A stretch of DNA of 64,000 nucleotides from Astropecten irregularis (lineage: Eukaryota; Echinodermata; Asteroidea; Paxillosida; Astropectinidae). The notes below the pieces were generated by a model. The model made no database searches and was not told where the DNA came from. It saw nothing but the letters and a program-made list of their open reading frames with translations. Where the stretch lies: the NCBI GenBank assembly GCA_963971285.1, contig OZ020255.1, positions 19,499,046-19,563,045 on the forward strand, read 5' to 3'. Every line of letters begins with the position of its first letter. Positions within the stretch are counted from its first letter, which is position 1. Of the stretch, positions 38,801 to 39,888 are shown in pieces. The position numbers and the translations under genes were made by a program.

Positions 38801-39888
38801 CGCTAATATGCGGAAGTCCGGCACCTGAAAACACAGTGAATTAGTACATGTTCTCATTGCATCACCACAGATTGTTGATATCTAAATCAGCAGGTGTATC
38901 CTTGCAAGTATCCAATGTAGTTATCTCGACGATAGCAGTGTTTCAGAGGGAAACGTCATTGACAGGACATTGACGTTTTATGCTTTTTTTTTGAGAGAGA
39001 GAGGATCTTGTTTGACATGACAAATTATGTTACCATACCTTTAAGAGCCATGGTACAATGGTAAGGCAAGTTGGAAATTATCTGACTGGTTATTGTAGCA
39101 TCACATCAAATATTTACATTTCAAAGGGGACGATAAAAATGGGCGAAAATTGTGTCCAAAGTCTCAAAATTATCCAATGCCGCTTCATGACAGCCTCTGC
39201 CTTAATTTTCGAACGGTGTCCCGGGACTTGTGGCTATACAGGTGAGGTCTGACGAGGTATCTTGGCTGAGTGGCGAGCGACTCATGGTCAAACTTACCTG
39301 GGAAGGAAGCCCTGCATCAGGGGCCTGACTCTTGAACGAATAAATCTTCCGTATTTCCTCCATCTCCTCCTTACGCTGCCCATCTTTTCGGGGGTCGTTC
39401 TGCGGCAACAAGCTGTCGTGCTGGGTGTAGATCAAAGACTTGTTGGGCGGAATCCAGCGGTGGACGGGGAAGACGTACGGTCCCTTCTTGTCGCCGGTCT
39501 TGGGCACCTCGTAGATATCGACCTTCTCTAGGTACCAGGCATCGAAGGCACCGTGCTCGTCCCTCCAGACCTCGATCTCTTCCACGGCGCCGAAATTTGC
39601 CGGGAGCTTCACGTTAAACTCGTCTGTCTTTCCTCTCTCGAAGTCGTCGTGGAAGAGCTTGTCCAGCTTGAATTTCTTGGAGGCGCCGTGTTCGGTGTTG
39701 TGGAAGGAGAAGAAGATATTGGCGTCCGTGCCGGCACCCTTACGGTCACCTGTCTTCACCAGGATTTTATAGTGGGTGTGGTCGCTGCCGGCCCGGTCAC
39801 GGTCATCTGACGAGGTCTCTGCCTTTGGGCCACCGTCTCCTTCATCGTTTTCAGGTGTCACACGACAACAGCAAGCGAACAAGGACAT
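11741..39888 (-). CDS. Animal lipoxygenase, complete 12-exon gene
   Basis: Non-heme iron dioxygenase that inserts O2 into polyunsaturated fatty acids. Coding exons in transcript order: 39298-39888, 18808-18852, 18198-18323, 17987-18084, 17188-17320, 16641-16736, 15975-16189, 14474-14733, 14186-14277, 13467-13640, 12515-12678, 11741-11855. All junctions are GT-AG and phases match, giving 702 residues (animal enzymes are usually about 660-680). Exon 1 is the PLAT/C2-like membrane- and Ca2+-binding domain; the rest is the catalytic domain. All five iron ligands are present: His..His in HQSCTH (exon 7), His and Asn in QHGVAN (exon 10) and the C-terminal Ile of NAISI. Ala lies at the stereo-determining (Coffa) position in FLMAIN, predicting an S-lipoxygenase. 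The N-terminus MSLFACCC is Cys-rich. Intron 1 (20.4 kb) hosts the Polinton. Positional specificity cannot be read from this. Confidence 0.93.
12412..12465 (-). repeat. tRNA-derived SINE fragment
   Basis: GGGATTCGAACCTACGACC is an inverted Pol III B-box/TPsiC-arm sequence. Comparable fragments lie at 42798-42884, 45075-45135, 50225-50290, 50930-50955, 57838-57890, 61384-61470 and 63588-63830. Only the head survives here, inside a lipoxygenase intron. Confidence 0.55.
13752..13958. repeat. Repeat bounded by GGCTC/GAGCC tandem motifs (copy 1)
   Basis: Runs from a GGCTCTGGCTCAGGC-type end to a GCCGGAGCCAGAGCC-type end. A copy in the opposite orientation is at about 15731-15955 and a shorter one at about 38125-38225. 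The internal phrase CCACAACCTATATTTTCAG is shared. The two intronic copies flank lipoxygenase exons 8 and 9 as an inverted pair. Confidence 0.6.
14992..15126. mobile_element. MITE family C (AATAGCGCT ends)
   Basis: Starts AATAGCGCTGCGCACTTGCG and ends GTGCGGAACGCTATT, an imperfect inverted repeat. Further copies are at 47689-47818 and, reversed, 61539-61699. All share a central stretch around CAGACAAACATTGCAACGTG and TGACGTCATTAGTG. Non-coding. Confidence 0.65.
15433..15556. repeat. Long foldback repeat in lipoxygenase intron 7
   Basis: About 40 bp at the left (GGACATGACAATCACACAG through TTGCCTTATTCAGA) are matched by a near-perfect inverted copy at about 15515-15555. The ~40-nt loop is unique. 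No coding potential; a hairpin-type non-autonomous element. Confidence 0.65.
17384..17681. mobile_element. MITE family D, ~300 bp with long inverted ends
   Basis: Left end TTTTTGAAGGGCGCCCTC continues into TTTTGATTAAAA; the right end is the inverse (TTTTAATCAAAAGAGGG, then CGCCACTCAAAAA), extending inward to GGTGGTG/CACCACC. It lies in the lipoxygenase intron between exons 4 and 5. Non-coding. Confidence 0.65.
18853..20953. other. Lipoxygenase intron 1, part left of the Polinton
   Basis: No exon is recognisable. It holds host repeats: a GGATCTTC-bearing repeat around 20160-20240, a ~105-bp repeat at 20659-20765 (copy at 41593-41700) and, at its right edge, the remnant of the MITE family A copy into which the Polinton inserted (from about 20916). 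Confidence 0.5.
20954..20959. repeat. Polinton target-site duplication, left
   Basis: TACTAT just outside the left end; the same six bases occur at 37893-37898 on the right (first base shared with the terminus). The host phrase across the join, TTTTACTATTTTCTGG, resembles TTTTACTCTTTTCTGG in other MITE family A copies. Confidence 0.8.
20960..21185. repeat. Polinton left terminal inverted repeat
   Basis: Begins AGTAGTATGAAAAGGGGG and ends GTGAAAAAAAATGAGAAAA. Matches the right repeat across ~225 bp apart from two substitutions (near the ACCCCCC and CTCAGAATATCC stretches) and one A-run length difference. In this family the repeats are the replication origins and integrase substrates. Its inner edge runs into the promoter of the first gene. 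Confidence 0.95.
21200..21219 (+). promoter_or_regulatory. Terminal-gene leader/promoter, left
   Basis: The 20 bases directly before the ATG, TTTATATTATTATAAATAAG, are identical to those before the polymerase ATG at the other end of the element. AT-rich and TATA-like. It differs from the motif before the internal genes. Confidence 0.6.
21220..21990 (+). CDS. Polinton 256-aa protein, possible ssDNA-binding protein
   Basis: 256 residues, rich in Lys, Asn, Asp and Tyr. It is not recognised with certainty. The pattern [10 protein letters not shown] near residues 74-83, GYQIVYNL near 98-105 and VKYFDKM near 113-119, then a C-terminal [13 protein letters not shown], recalls the ssDNA-binding-like family (DUF5871/DUF2738 type) of large DNA viruses, where a phenylalanine-glycine turn and late beta-strands are conserved. 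That is a tentative resemblance. Its position just inside the left repeat and a leader identical to that of the polymerase suggest co-expression with replication genes, which fits an SSB role. Downstream is a strong stem-loop with a T tract. Confidence 0.45.
   Translation: MEQNKTIKHTYFVTEKHDLYKNADKSEYNHYGLFNEKNLIINPAIKTSQEVVECAKSKITYKHDDKECNLIFMLPTNFCFGINTINTFGEEKNPGNTTGYQIVYNLQNDCDEIVKYFDKMRCTVTKYIESDKDKNIPKITRTMYINMGKQSVKPIYDDKNKKMYIKLKSYGKGNQIKQYTKLFDFKKKKIDNIDEYMNKSCKVTPVLICNDIFFGSHGNSGFGASIRFKLEQAFIRQYETIQIPTNVMFDIEDIDD
22061..22096 (+). terminator. Stem-loop with T tract after the first Polinton gene
   Basis: AAGCCACATCC, loop AAATTA, GGATGTGGCTT, then a run of T. The 11-bp stem is perfect. 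It lies 70 bp after the stop codon at 21990. It looks like a factor-independent terminator or the hairpin 3'-end signal known from mimiviruses. Confidence 0.65.
22488..22556 (+). repeat. tRNA-like sequence (SINE head or tRNA pseudogene) in the Polinton
   Basis: GGGAGGATAGCTCAGTGGAT matches an acceptor start plus Pol III A box, and ACCGGGTTCGACGCACGGT resembles a TPsiC arm with B box (4 of 5 stem pairs). The acceptor arms do not pair and the anticodon arm is not convincing, so it is not a functional tRNA by inspection. It could be a host SINE captured by the element. Confidence 0.5.
22600..22800. repeat. Direct repeat, ~105-bp unit, two copies
   Basis: The phrase TTTAATAAGAAACATAAAAA and the following CAATATCCTGACATAAAAA, then AACATGAAAAAA, occur at about 22639-22692 and again at about 22740-22796, each preceded by TTTCTCGTTGAATATTTG. 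Two nearly identical units. The overlapping minus-strand frames are an artefact of A-rich repeats. Confidence 0.75.
22993..23424 (+). CDS. TFIIB-like transcription factor of the Polinton
   Basis: 143 residues. An N-terminal zinc ribbon has ligands Cys7, His9, Cys22 and Cys25, with the TFIIB-type continuation CGLIIG and an acidic stretch. Residues ~55-137 form one cyclin-like repeat whose core, [14 protein letters not shown] (92-105), matches the GR.....AA..YIAC signature of TFIIB/TFB proteins, followed by a helix pair ending LKRYNE. Cellular TFIIB has two cyclin repeats (~316 aa); only one is present here. In large DNA viruses such proteins direct the polymerase to viral promoters. The gene has a TATA-like sequence (TTTAAATATAA) directly before the ATG. 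The element encodes no RNA polymerase, so it would have to act with a host (or helper) enzyme; that is inference. Confidence 0.75.
   Translation: MNEIGMCTHNIMIDEDKDEYYCDKCGLIIGYSLMDYSTENINGKYNQRFFYKKTKASIVKKVFDKFNIQYQMCDLKLVEFKLKQILKGKISRGHPLRSLMAVCYLKNVSNVTQETVQKLFQVELKYFNQALKRYNETFKEEEL
23471..23486. terminator. Short palindrome between convergent genes
   Basis: GTCGTTTTTAAACGAC, a 7-bp stem with a 2-nt centre, lies between the stop codons of the TFIIB-like gene (+) and the 223-aa gene (-). Weaker than the other two stem-loops; possible bidirectional 3'-end signal. Confidence 0.35.
23503..24174 (-). CDS. Polinton conserved protein with central hydrophobic hairpin (223 aa)
   Basis: 223 residues: a charged N-terminal helix (about 25-65), a hydrophobic stretch about 70-112 ([18 protein letters not shown] and onward) able to span a membrane twice, then a long charged helical tail (about 120-223) including the phrase [16 protein letters not shown] recall similar uncharacterised proteins from cnidarian and mollusc Polintons, but their function is not established. 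A virion membrane or membrane-penetration role is a guess. The promoter motif before the ATG overlaps the end of the neighbouring 396-aa gene. Confidence 0.7.
   Translation of the reverse strand: MATVNVNEIKPLYPDLNLNSGDDIKDETKIYRLQKIEDIKSQICKERNSREVSFKKLKRWISAIQYVEHGVEVLGVTAAAIGIPALMGVISAPIGLVLEGTSIGAFGFYAVLKYASKKLAVKSKKHDQIKILADAKLNTIDEYVSKAIEDGDISHEEFILITSELKKFNDLKEKIRLKTSTKLEEAKHLNKVEFERQVEEKAKAMASDLLAKEKKELMKKLGN
24175..24200 (-). promoter_or_regulatory. Internal-class promoter motif before the 223-aa gene
   Basis: On the minus strand it reads TTTAAAAACGC, then TTATATATTAAAAAT, then the ATG. The TTTAAAAAC and TTATATA blocks recur before most internal genes of the element. It overlaps the stop codon of the upstream gene. 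Confidence 0.65.
24196..25386 (-). CDS. Polinton virion-type protein, penton/minor capsid or fibre candidate (396 aa)
   Basis: 396 residues. Residues ~100-180 are strongly helical and charged (coiled coil). The C-terminal ~190 residues are beta-rich with phrases [23 protein letters not shown] and [12 protein letters not shown], ending in ILIECEII; I recall comparable C-terminal beta domains in uncharacterised Polinton proteins. An oligomerising stalk plus beta head would suit a vertex or attachment protein, but I cannot tell penton base from fibre. Transcribed divergently from the 419-aa (+) gene across a 39-bp shared region. Confidence 0.55.
   Translation of the reverse strand: MSGIQHTFYLTKNEQTFKLQEVIDNLDGSKQIRVKNLVFTVGYFNITKSSEITWEKEIDGQPAYTNGRSRDNRQTDKSSQLQTKPLELTPEIMNQFRLSMTTEEIQQSRKEVIARIITQMFDGYDTEILNEVEIKIQEEIQVLRQRKQTLELARDRLDDELQNYVNYVIHLLNKRIDYIIEGQVLATNLLRYGYNNDNQEKTENMRLPQIKNSLVVLGHKEPIVNALHPVSEVTALPEGKSGSIIILPGFYGIDWFESLINAIPGVSFKVYRESKTVTLRVTDINLNLRLNREVSNLLNLPKGRLIPNVIYKGDYDINPFNITFIHCEQLNTSDNFYNGFPSNMLSFYHTSQTNQTHVGKTLKNGKINKLAFSIKNEEGKIINNKGAGILIECEII
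25387..25425. promoter_or_regulatory. Compact divergent promoter
   Basis: Only 39 bp separate the divergent start codons. Rightward it reads TATAAAAAGACTTATATTA, then TAA before the ATG, fitting the internal-gene motif; leftward there is TTTTTATAATAAAAGTAG. Both genes must share this region. Confidence 0.6.
25426..26685 (+). CDS. Polinton conserved virion-type protein with C-terminal anchor (419 aa)
   Basis: 419 residues. The N-terminal part contains [15 protein letters not shown] (about 56-70) and [12 protein letters not shown] (about 84-95), and a middle section [17 protein letters not shown], a pattern I recall from uncharacterised Polinton proteins in Hydra and other invertebrates. A Pro-rich linker with repeated Glu-Pro and Thr (about 345-385) leads to a single transmembrane helix at 398-419. 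Hence probably a membrane-anchored virion component; function not established. It ends just before a bidirectional stem-loop shared with the convergent 450-aa gene. Confidence 0.7.
   Translation: MGNSLGALAIIVNKNHTFFVQFKDMSTAYKLPRVKTDEAIERWQTNPLSFYQNQFNFAIYCATTACGVGLDLLHNKNQYISSLFHFHVYYTIRKIFYNLVAPIPGDDVFNALNNRYDTRAFTDTCRVFGIDRSKSFKQTRDTTSNGLGTAFYYNSGSVPVPGKNYDPHDLGVNYGTYAGSTFMGFGLMDPPKGSGHASTYTVTYLEQSNNVLGAWTDFISKTSSFTDVGITKINESIRAYVYALLGAQAQTKTSALTPGTGLDAQHQFVTIVESLINSEPDLEQSINQFQDSLQYAKTPLNFVVRPGLYLIPSDMDLRVGIHDGYNNNLQIAPLTAKPGFQPTLNAPIQVDDFDPQPTLEPKPTQEPTEEPTPRLSPIPKTSESNPKASLDIHQDEKLSLTIGTVAIIAIGVLVYKILT
26716..26743. terminator. Strong bidirectional stem-loop between convergent Polinton genes
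   Basis: ACCCCCAAGCTC, loop AAAA, GAGCTTGGGGGT: a perfect 12-bp stem with an A run before and a T run after, so each strand shows a hairpin followed by Ts. It lies 31 bp past one stop codon and 35 bp from the other. Textbook layout for a shared terminator or hairpin 3'-end signal. Confidence 0.75.
26778..28130 (-). CDS. Polinton membrane-active virion-type protein (450 aa)
   Basis: 450 residues: acidic N-terminus (1-60), a globular segment (65-160), a coiled-coil region (about 170-315), a hydrophobic segment (333-357), a Pro-rich linker (361-375) and a C-terminal tail with an amphipathic helix (380-397) and hydrophobic segments (398-420, 430-446). I recall the C-terminal pattern around [13 protein letters not shown] as a recurrent Polinton feature. 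Descriptions of adintoviruses mention melittin-like membrane-active virion proteins; this is a candidate, by inference. The leader before the ATG has the TTTAAAATG..TATATAATAA motif. Confidence 0.65.
   Translation of the reverse strand: MDDVDYQENDPLLNETEDRDDQQFNNPVYDNTELDSEENQARLNNLLGGGRQEQQEESSALRNGENIDYSFQLQKQYIDNFYASIRSEGYKTSDSIQSENFRFEKDGIYYEKDEIKIKLTFDNDPKKFASVNTIYSRTKGKGIEYRSLFMRKDLKIVDFKTSKRSKEASTALQQASTSLTHIQSENISLQDLSQAADQTSNVIEELEQETNIDEQSEFNIRELRGLDKTLQSIKGNLLLEQTKLTELNERKERVKKELDEAKKAEDEEQIGSLTEELENINIEIRERSNNIIRESDKIKSQINRVKETINIMLDSDVTLREKIKFLFKEQGVTIASILAAISMAISTLVSSVVAAVRGVGIPTPEPPAPKPEPPSGGGIKEWVHKHLENLANALKKLGLAALGALPGVIGSVISWLLNVLSKSVSWLAEHVWALFIGAGALIIAYIKNNW
28157..28411 (-). 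CDS. Small conserved Polinton protein (84 aa)
   Basis: 84 residues, with a short hydrophobic helix ([17 protein letters not shown], about 16-32), then [20 protein letters not shown], a second mildly hydrophobic helix, and a C-terminal [12 protein letters not shown] recall this arrangement from small Polinton proteins beside capsid genes; function unknown, a minor virion component is likely. Flanked by same-strand genes with 26-30 bp spacing. Confidence 0.7.
   Translation of the reverse strand: MANTNIDINGIANTVYHGAVLSLLTMGYSMVSKKLLKIKSPDLDRLSVEDAAKLTALVGGSLATQQWLVTQGILPGSIINKPTV
28412..28437 (-). promoter_or_regulatory. Internal-class promoter motif before the 84-aa gene
   Basis: Minus strand: TTTTAAAAACTTATATAG, then TAAGA and the ATG. 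One of the clearest instances of the shared motif, squeezed into the ~30-bp gap after the 36-codon gene. Confidence 0.65.
28441..28551 (-). CDS. 36-residue membrane miniprotein of the Polinton
   Basis: A 36-codon frame, too short for ordinary gene callers: start [20 protein letters not shown], then [16 protein letters not shown] and stop. It has an acidic N-terminus, one hydrophobic helix (about 9-26) and a basic tail, so probably a single-pass membrane peptide. Support: it fills the gap between two same-strand genes exactly and has its own upstream motif (TTTAAATGTTTATATATTA) directly before the ATG. Could be a virion or virus-release peptide; no homologue is recognised. Confidence 0.6.
   Translation of the reverse strand: MDETTVNDIAAAVYICVLIAAVTIGFPFYQSLKKGN
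28552..28572 (-). promoter_or_regulatory. Internal-class promoter motif before the miniprotein gene
   Basis: Minus strand: TTTTTTAAATGTTTATATAT, then TAAAA and the ATG. Same blocks and spacing as before the 84-aa and 223-aa genes, which is the main reason to believe the 36-codon frame. Confidence 0.6.
28577..28984 (-). CDS. Polinton single-pass membrane protein (135 aa)
   Basis: 135 residues: a Pro/Thr-rich N-terminus (10-35), a Lys/Arg-rich helix (36-72, including [19 protein letters not shown]), one transmembrane helix (87-104) and a polar tail. I recall the basic helix before a membrane anchor from other Polintons; the role is unknown, perhaps DNA- or capsid-membrane contact. Its start lies inside the 3' end of the upstream gene (110-nt overlap in another frame); a TACTTATATAATAAATAA motif precedes the ATG. 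Confidence 0.65.
   Translation of the reverse strand: MTTMHQEKEQALPTAPPTTAPAAPTPIPTTPVTQVTKKQTVKPKNAKRVEQGKRLAEHNKKMKEQLAKMKTEETESEIIQNTPDSRLLYVGGLILVSGIGFLLYKSSNKSPENSKPIQITKPSLPQSQPEELLMD
28875..29489 (-). CDS. Conserved Polinton protein, 204 aa
   Basis: I start at 29489 ([10 protein letters not shown]) rather than the frame's first ATG at 29600, because the leader TTATATAGTAAA sits directly before it and the extra 37 residues look like translated spacer. The core, residues ~20-150, contains [34 protein letters not shown] and [18 protein letters not shown], a pattern I recall from uncharacterised Polinton proteins. The Ser/Thr/Asn-rich tail overlaps the next gene. Function unknown. Confidence 0.65.
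   Translation of the reverse strand: MNDLTTIINSDVNTPSTTNDSSYKDRLCGIVAAGDSKKYLGKEYTIKDIETLTPADQEKLFNRYQVKFGKEVVATVGNSILSLYARAIGLATPADILGIRISLNSEENLTNDLNNDPIISNSLAYALSEVCYKYGVYLSPLIATLITTKHLNFNKSTTNKNTYIINNSNDNYASGEGASFTNSTPNNSTSSTNTDTNNPSDPSN
29709..30314 (-). CDS. ATP: DNA-packaging ATPase (A32/FtsK-HerA type)
   Basis: 201 residues. Walker A GKTNSGKT is at 11-18, Walker B LFIIDDCS with the acidic pair at Asp94-Asp95, and a following [14 protein letters not shown] segment at the sensor/arginine position of the family. Length fits Polinton packaging ATPases, which pump the linear genome into the capsid. It is the element's only ATPase of this kind and lies between the major capsid gene and the 204-aa gene, the usual morphogenesis grouping. 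The leader before the ATG contains TTTTTTAAAAGCTTATTA. Confidence 0.88.
   Translation of the reverse strand: MESCHCALIVGKTNSGKTKWILDLLETEYRGKFESIVVICPTLFKNKTYLSRLWISMDENVYLCDLDFEKITLNEALDLYQNILDGIKTLFIIDDCSSQQEIKYRKKTCALSKIAFSGRHYNHSCWLLTQKYNSVLKDYRENTSWVAMFYTKDKTSFDIALDENDVVCDQKRDVIKKHLCDKKYSKLVINTEPPVSYQVFD
30331..31590 (-). CDS. MCP: Major capsid protein, double jelly-roll type
   Basis: 419 residues. Recognised by the Polinton capsid pattern: an N-terminal phrase [55 protein letters not shown] near the middle and a beta-rich second half ending [16 protein letters not shown]. In this family the protein forms hexon-like trimers building an icosahedral shell. The fold is known from the family; it cannot be proven by eye. 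Located next to the ATPase and divergent from the 140-aa gene; the upstream region has AAAACCTTATATATTAAAA. Confidence 0.85.
   Translation of the reverse strand: MNHYGKKLNPMRRLKIPKAIKGERREVSITHNPSTIAAGQKLIVKFPQLGPDDVIVPGTSKLAFKLELEGSDNNRTVFNNLCRNLIREINVRLQGNTIVSYRDADVFHNFKDNWLHPYITRNMAYVGLEKENVTKLRLGAADANAETNSGKDKAIADAFGNRYCIPLDIELLTAHHPFYPSSLKQPLTYELTFNDHDKVVNSSDTSAQYSISDLTLEYEVVTNRDLTQELKNKRMKYYLFDHVHNLETRSINKSDTLWNVMINQPIKSLKGVLILFRDPTVKNPQRFYNPHISKTSITVEGKPNQLYSQGMFEYQHWQEVNKFFGDSDTENGQSIVKDLNLVGLEMADYYKDKYGLWLDFRSTDDNSAHGSGRRLNDGGGIQIQMTREAETAGDLTMFVFLVMDAQLTIEDGNFKNLVF
31591..31647. promoter_or_regulatory. Divergent promoter between capsid gene and 140-aa gene
   Basis: 57 bp. Leftward: TTTAAAAACC, TTATATATTAAAA, then a 14-nt leader to the capsid ATG. 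Rightward: TTTTTAAATTAGTATAAATA, then AAAAG and the ATG. Both contain the two motif blocks. Confidence 0.6.
31648..32070 (+). CDS. Conserved Polinton protein upstream of integrase (140 aa)
   Basis: 140 residues: a small-residue-rich N-terminus ([18 protein letters not shown]), a charged helix [20 protein letters not shown] (about 36-55) extending to ~75, the phrase [13 protein letters not shown] (about 105-117) and a C-terminal hydrophobic helix (122-138). I recall the same order, and the same neighbour (integrase), in other Polintons. Function unknown; probably a minor virion protein. It overlaps the possible upstream start codons of the integrase frame. Confidence 0.72.
   Translation: MAGIAMTVGGAVVNALAFTGSNFLFSSLSKQQIDKERKRHDLALEKLARAKEDWEQQRVKYLDYLNKRMIQQKLSERTFSNVNEALRVYSEITGENYDLELPPKPKLSDFYTPSDDQQIRELVWVLGGTAAVGFFIYRYV
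32078..33121 (+). CDS. INT: Retroviral-type (RVE) integrase
   Basis: 347 residues from the ATG at 32078 (MSELNKKQ); an in-frame ATG at 32063 overlaps the previous gene and is less likely. An N-terminal helix-turn-helix-like region precedes the RNase H-fold core with the DDE triad: Asp83 in HQLDILYL, Asp146 in QIDAGTEF and Glu181 in GVVERFNRT, giving the D-35-E spacing. The C-terminal domain (about 285-340) has the chromodomain/SH3-like phrase [12 protein letters not shown] and [12 protein letters not shown]. It joins the element's ends to host DNA with a short target duplication, seen here as TACTAT. Its last 40 bp overlap the 3' end of the polymerase gene on the other strand. Confidence 0.95.
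   Translation: MSELNKKQREQLSGLFYSPKGYWKGEGAVTHLHKKTGVDKQKVRSWLKKQAVWQIYLPPPSYVPRPTAMSSDWLEPNYVHQLDILYLPWDLVKQKTFKYALTVIDVASRYKEAEPITSKVAGQVKDAIIKIYKRSSLTWPKLAQIDAGTEFKGDFKKLFQSHGVEISVGVPGVHRSQGVVERFNRTLAERLFGHQYVQEMLDPQARNVEWVVRLPQVIKSLNEETTRLIRDSKDKEITPTQAIKLKRVKQLPSSPQKTNVSDLPTNVLVRYLYQPGEQEGGTVRRATDPIWSVNMYQIEKRTSQFKIMSGKKVTTGPTLYYLKDGPKRSFVKEELQIVPDDTELPES
33082..37620 (-). CDS. PolB: Protein-primed-type DNA polymerase B, enlarged
   Basis: 1512 residues from MDRENNQT (start chosen because the shared 20-nt leader precedes it; the frame opens 19 codons earlier inside the terminal repeat). Order: two SAP-like helical repeats (about 15-90); a region with Cys316 (NKDDQC) and His425 (GKNHFCWI); a Cys/His zinc motif (about 445-471); exonuclease motif I YADFE (506-510); an endonuclease-VII/HNH-like zinc insertion (about 596-676, [10 protein letters not shown]); motif II NYDGH (693-697); a Lys/Glu-rich coiled coil (about 711-841); motif III around [11 protein letters not shown] (about 971-981); polymerase motifs A (LDANNLYG, from 1071), B (KLMNNSVFG, from 1235) and C (YTDTDS, 1341-1346). 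Catalytic residues are intact. Polintons usually have ~1000-1200 residues. It copies the linear element by priming at the inverted repeats. Confidence 0.95.
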   Translation of the reverse strand: MDRENNQTPRRVIAKGYNKWKKRELERFVESERVPFIQSLGSTRNDLIRVIESAGPVRPRGYKSWSKSRLEIYIIQNDLFNLLNRRVRNTRQHYISSIKSFQNQFLNLNTKKIEYLRELTRRFNLDVTPTGYRGQIIRRDYVKAIKDYVAPTTINEAINWRGTRRFRNNLINLEMRPQSNYRDITIFFNQHRGDIVKKVKSMFREHGAFKIQFAIKITYGKTTTGSLIDFTVRSGQGLILSESEIVNEVNKNIGELIHKVENNNLQDSDLVLDKIEVFYMNFGRYIFANVGSYLELPPFIKNKNAVVNVLNKDDQCIRWAIRSALGLYTDKVKENKRKNPAYQIKEARPSTYKLDDGLNFDGIGFPTQINQISKIERQNNFNINVFLLDCDNDKEGDLPTPHRISEQENDISIDLLLVHRDGKNHFCWIKHFSALFFMATTKHKCKSYYCRRCLSHFQKEDKLKLHEEMCKGIVNHPSQVVLPEEDENILQFKNFKNIQDAPFVIYADFECILEKVNKKPTAKSQILAIHKPSGYSYVVVRYDGKLMNQKTYRGADASKDIIYSLFKEQDEIKKIFDNPKECEYVDEEIIKNSYRCWICEKEIKINSDQMCQCTNPKKPKTKEEISAKTFINAKGYTEYLCLTCNKKINNFRKVKDHCHITGKFRGVAHAHCNLKLKITNRTQIPVIFHNLKNYDGHLIMQGVGACIETLNKTIKKNETRKKKIETTLSKLLTKQEKLENHKKELRENLNKEKKERECFNELRREIRKDNSKIKLFEEKYGMKFSKSKNMKLNQIMIGFQRECVEKIKLNNKKLKLNKDKLTMIKDLWLKEEDEIMYHQAEKSVFDNIFCIPQNSEKYILIGLGGLRFIDSFNFMAESLDKLVKNCPKDEFKLLKQHFNNDNDITLLLQKGIYPYEYMNSFKRFEEQQLPPRKLFYSHLKLEDITQEEYQRAQDVWKTFNCKTLGDYHDLYVTTDTLLLADVFQNFRHTCKKTYRLDPANYITAPGLAWDALLKHSKIKLELLTDIDKYLFFEKGKRGGYSSVGQCRHHEANNKYLKDYDSKKESSYLLYLDANNLYGWAMSQPLPVGGFEWLSENQVKQFSTDHILGLEDDFKYGFMLEVDLEYPKKLHDLHNDLPLAPENITVSKEWFSPYQKELLSNKVKASCEDKLIATLYPRKKYVVHYKSLKQYLSFGLKLTKVHRVLRFEQKTWMKSYIDKNTQLRTLATTDFEKNFYKLMNNSVFGKTMENVRNRIDGKILIDDNTEKSAKKVAKLVSKPSFKTANIFKNFNITFFEKYKTKTVLDKPIYCGVSILDLSKSLMYDFYYNHLKKTYKNNIKLMYTDTDSLLCIINTDDVYDDIKKDTSLYDLSNYKTNHPLYDPINKKVIGKMKDEYGGKIIKSATCLRSKMYSIIDEDDKETKKAKGITRVVTEKNIKAKCYYECLITKKSRQDEMNLIQNKKHVIYSTKVKKESLSPWDGKRYILSDGINTLAFGNKKIKYQDSGNSVSSGTI
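37621..37640 (-). promoter_or_regulatory. Terminal-gene leader/promoter, right
   Basis: Minus strand TTTATATTATTATAAATAAG directly before the polymerase ATG, identical over 20 bases to the leader of the gene at the other end. Could be imperfect continuation of the terminal repeats rather than a separate motif. Confidence 0.6.
37669..37893. repeat. Polinton right terminal inverted repeat
   Basis: Inverted copy of the left repeat, ending CCCCCTTTTCATACTACT, followed by the target duplication ACTAT and then host MITE sequence. Its inner edge abuts the upstream region of the polymerase gene. Confidence 0.95.
37894..39297. other. Lipoxygenase intron 1, part right of the Polinton
   Basis: Begins with the displaced right half of the interrupted MITE family A copy (TTTTCTGGATAAATACAGCA onward to about 38020), then a GGCTTC-type repeat (about 38125-38225) and a TACATGTA-rich stretch near 38410-38455. 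No exon seen. Confidence 0.55.
39298..39888 (-). CDS. Lipoxygenase first exon, PLAT domain (form 1)
   Basis: First coding exon of the lipoxygenase above: 197 codons ending in Gln before a GTAAGT donor in phase 0. A PLAT domain runs from about residue 38 (YKILVKTGD) to about 145 ([11 protein letters not shown]), followed by the linker that leads into the catalytic domain in 5-lipoxygenase-type enzymes. I start at 39888 rather than the upstream in-frame ATG at 39912, because the second PLAT exon also begins with a short Cys-rich peptide. Cysteines 6-8 next to a hydrophobic residue could be acylated; this is inference. Confidence 0.9.
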
